Under the pieces are notes generated by a model. It was given only the letters and a program-made list of their open reading frames with translations, did not search any database and was not told the DNA's origin. The translations under genes and the position numbers were made by a program. Shown in pieces: positions 62,301-64,000 of a stretch of 64,000 nucleotides of DNA (the first letter of the stretch is position 1; every line of letters begins with the position of its first letter). The stretch covers positions 897,382-961,381 of the forward strand of contig VWZP01008598.1 of the NCBI GenBank assembly GCA_013396995.1. Reading direction: 5' to 3'. This DNA comes from Dicaeum eximium. Lineage: Eukaryota > Chordata > Aves > Passeriformes > Dicaeidae.

Positions 62301-64000
62301 TTATTGAATTAAGATGAACAAGCTTGAAGATTTACTGCTGAGAAGTTTGCAACACTTGACAAAGTAATCTGCCAATAAAATGCAGTCAGAATTGCTTTGG
62401 CTAATTCAATCTCACTTCAAATGTTCAAGTTATAGCTTACACCCTGCATGTTAAACATATCATGTGCTTTTATGGTTTCTCAGTTTTTACACATAAAAAT
62501 CCCCCAGACTTCTGAAGCTTGTACTAGACACCTTGTTTCCTTATATCCTTTCAAAGAAATCAGCCTCACCTAACAGAAAATATGAACTACTTCCTACATA
62601 CAAGAAAAGCCAAACACTGCAAAATTTGCAGCAAAAGTTGTATTACAGGAACTCAAACTTTACTACTGCACCTAAGGCCACACTTACACTTTTACTGGAA
62701 ACAGCTATGCTCAGAAAAATTGCCCTCATTTGTAAGCAGTTATTATGGGCTTAATTGCAAGTATAGACTTATAAAGAGGTTTATAAATTCTATTATTGCA
62801 CACATTGTTCCACAACTTGGCAAAACCAAGACTGGTTTTCTAAACACCAGTGGCTATCCCCTCCTCCCAGGCAGTTAGCACAGGTTCCTCTTTTAGCCCT
62901 CCTGAATGAAAACCTCAAGGCAGATGGACTGAATGCTAATCAGCAAATAGATGCTATTACCTGTAACCCTTGACAGGACCTTCTGATTTAGTATTTTTTT
63001 TGGAAAGAAATTGAGTTCACATGTTGCCAGACTGCCCCATAATATGAATGAAAGCTCAGTAAATGGGAACAACTGGGAGATGTACTTAAAAAATAAATTT
63101 AAATCATAGCTAAAACTGAATCGCACATGCAACCATGTAGCTCACAAGTGAGACTTGCTAGCCAGTAACACTTGTGCTAATTGCCCAACTAACATCAAAC
63201 GGAAAACAGAAAAAGCTTATTTATATTCCCTCCCAGGGAAAGGCACACAATTCTATAAAAAATGTGCAGTAAAGTGTCTATATAATTATCTGACACTTCT
63301 GGTCTTCAGAACCTTTTTAAATACTCAGAGAGTCATCAAGAGGTGGTAGAATAGAAGGGCCCTGAGAACAGGCAGCTTCATCACTGTGACTTCCATCCAC
63401 AAGGAATAAGAAAGTATTATGGTACCAGAGAAAAGGTATAGGGAGAAAGCAGCTCCAATACTTCATACGAGTATATATAATCCTGAATTAGGCTATCAAA
63501 GCAGTAATTTTAAAACCTGAATGCAGAATACTTCCCCAGTTTCAAGGAGCTGTTTTGCATGATCACTGTTGCTGGCCTTGGGTATCTCAAAGTTTTTTTG
63601 AAGACAAAGCATCTAATTATAGGGGTATAATTTATATACAATCCAGAAAGGAAACAAACCTCCCTTCTACCCTTTTCCTCCAAACTTTAGGGTCTGTCTT
63701 CTCACACCCAGAATTGGGAGTGAGGAAGTAAGCTTTATTCACCCAAACAGGAACACACCCAAACCAATTTTTTCCTTATATTCTATTTCATATATATCTG
63801 TATTAATGCTTTTGGCTCTAGCTTCCTTACATGGAGCCTTGCTGTTGCTGTTCACTTCTTTTCCCTTCAGCTGCAGAAGCATTGTTTCATCTACAGCCAA
63901 ACAGCACTTTTTAGTCCTCAACTCCTCATATAGCCCTAAAGCAGCCACCAGTAAGTCAAGAGATATTTCACTGACCCCATCAAAACACAGTGCTGGTTTG

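Larger units (their letters stand above)
46356..64000 (-). other. SEPTIN7: Sequence 5' of the P-loop exon, read as a large SEPTIN7 intron
   Basis: I searched the gene strand for the expected preceding exon (encoding [20 protein letters not shown] and FEFTLMVV) and did not find it. The window therefore ends inside a large 5' intron unless that exon lies in the N gap. There is no CpG island or promoter-like region here. The block contains a CR1 copy with an assembly gap, simple repeats, and two stretches that look like conserved non-coding elements (47450-47700 and 51860-52110). Confidence 0.7.

Noticed and set aside
1..64000. tRNA or rRNA genes, CRISPR arrays, operons, endogenous retrovirus proviruses
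   Set aside because: I saw no cloverleaf with box A/B, spaced direct repeats, ribosome binding sites, LTR pairs or retroviral gag/pol/env coding.

Overview
The window looks like vertebrate nuclear DNA, most likely from a bird. It has one widely spaced intron-containing gene, long AT-rich introns and several CR1 LINE copies. Two of the CR1 copies end in the ATTCTGTG tandem typical of sauropsid, especially avian, CR1 elements. There are no operons, ribosome binding sites, CRISPR arrays, phage or bacterial insertion sequences. I cannot name the species.

The only protein-coding gene I can support is SEPTIN7 (SEPT7) on the minus strand. Eleven coding exons between 46355 and 20387 join with GT-AG introns and unbroken phase. 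They encode the GTPase domain from the P-loop onward, the septin unique element, the C-terminal coiled coil and the natural stop. They give 380 residues plus one split glycine, matching residues 57-437 of the 437-residue mammalian form without any indel. The first 56 residues, the promoter and the 5' UTR are not visible. They lie beyond 64000 or, less likely, inside the assembly gap. The last exon continues into an AT-rich 3' UTR that probably ends near an AATAAA at 19416-19421.

Layout. Positions 1 to about 16500 are GC-richer, gene-poor DNA downstream of SEPTIN7. This part holds CR1 copies at 9340-9925 and 14571-15302, a probable older fragment near 11586, a T/G tract at 11303-11395 and a CpG-rich patch at about 10436-11010. 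Next to that patch is a striking TAATTA palindrome at 10275-10319. Positions 16500-19400 are AT-rich intergenic DNA with a short CR1 tail at 18264. Positions 19400-46355 hold the 3' UTR, exons and introns of SEPTIN7, with a sense-oriented CR1 at 21794-22338 and an isolated CpG-rich patch near 26490-26660. Positions 46356-64000 are read as the 5' large intron. This part contains a longer CR1 copy that still shows reverse-transcriptase coding sequence and is interrupted by 538 N (54199-54736).

I found no convincing new biological system. The leads most worth checking are the CpG patch with the adjacent palindrome, an in-frame tandem splice acceptor in the coiled-coil exon, the intronic CpG patch with a CTCF-like motif, and several intronic stretches that look like conserved non-coding elements.
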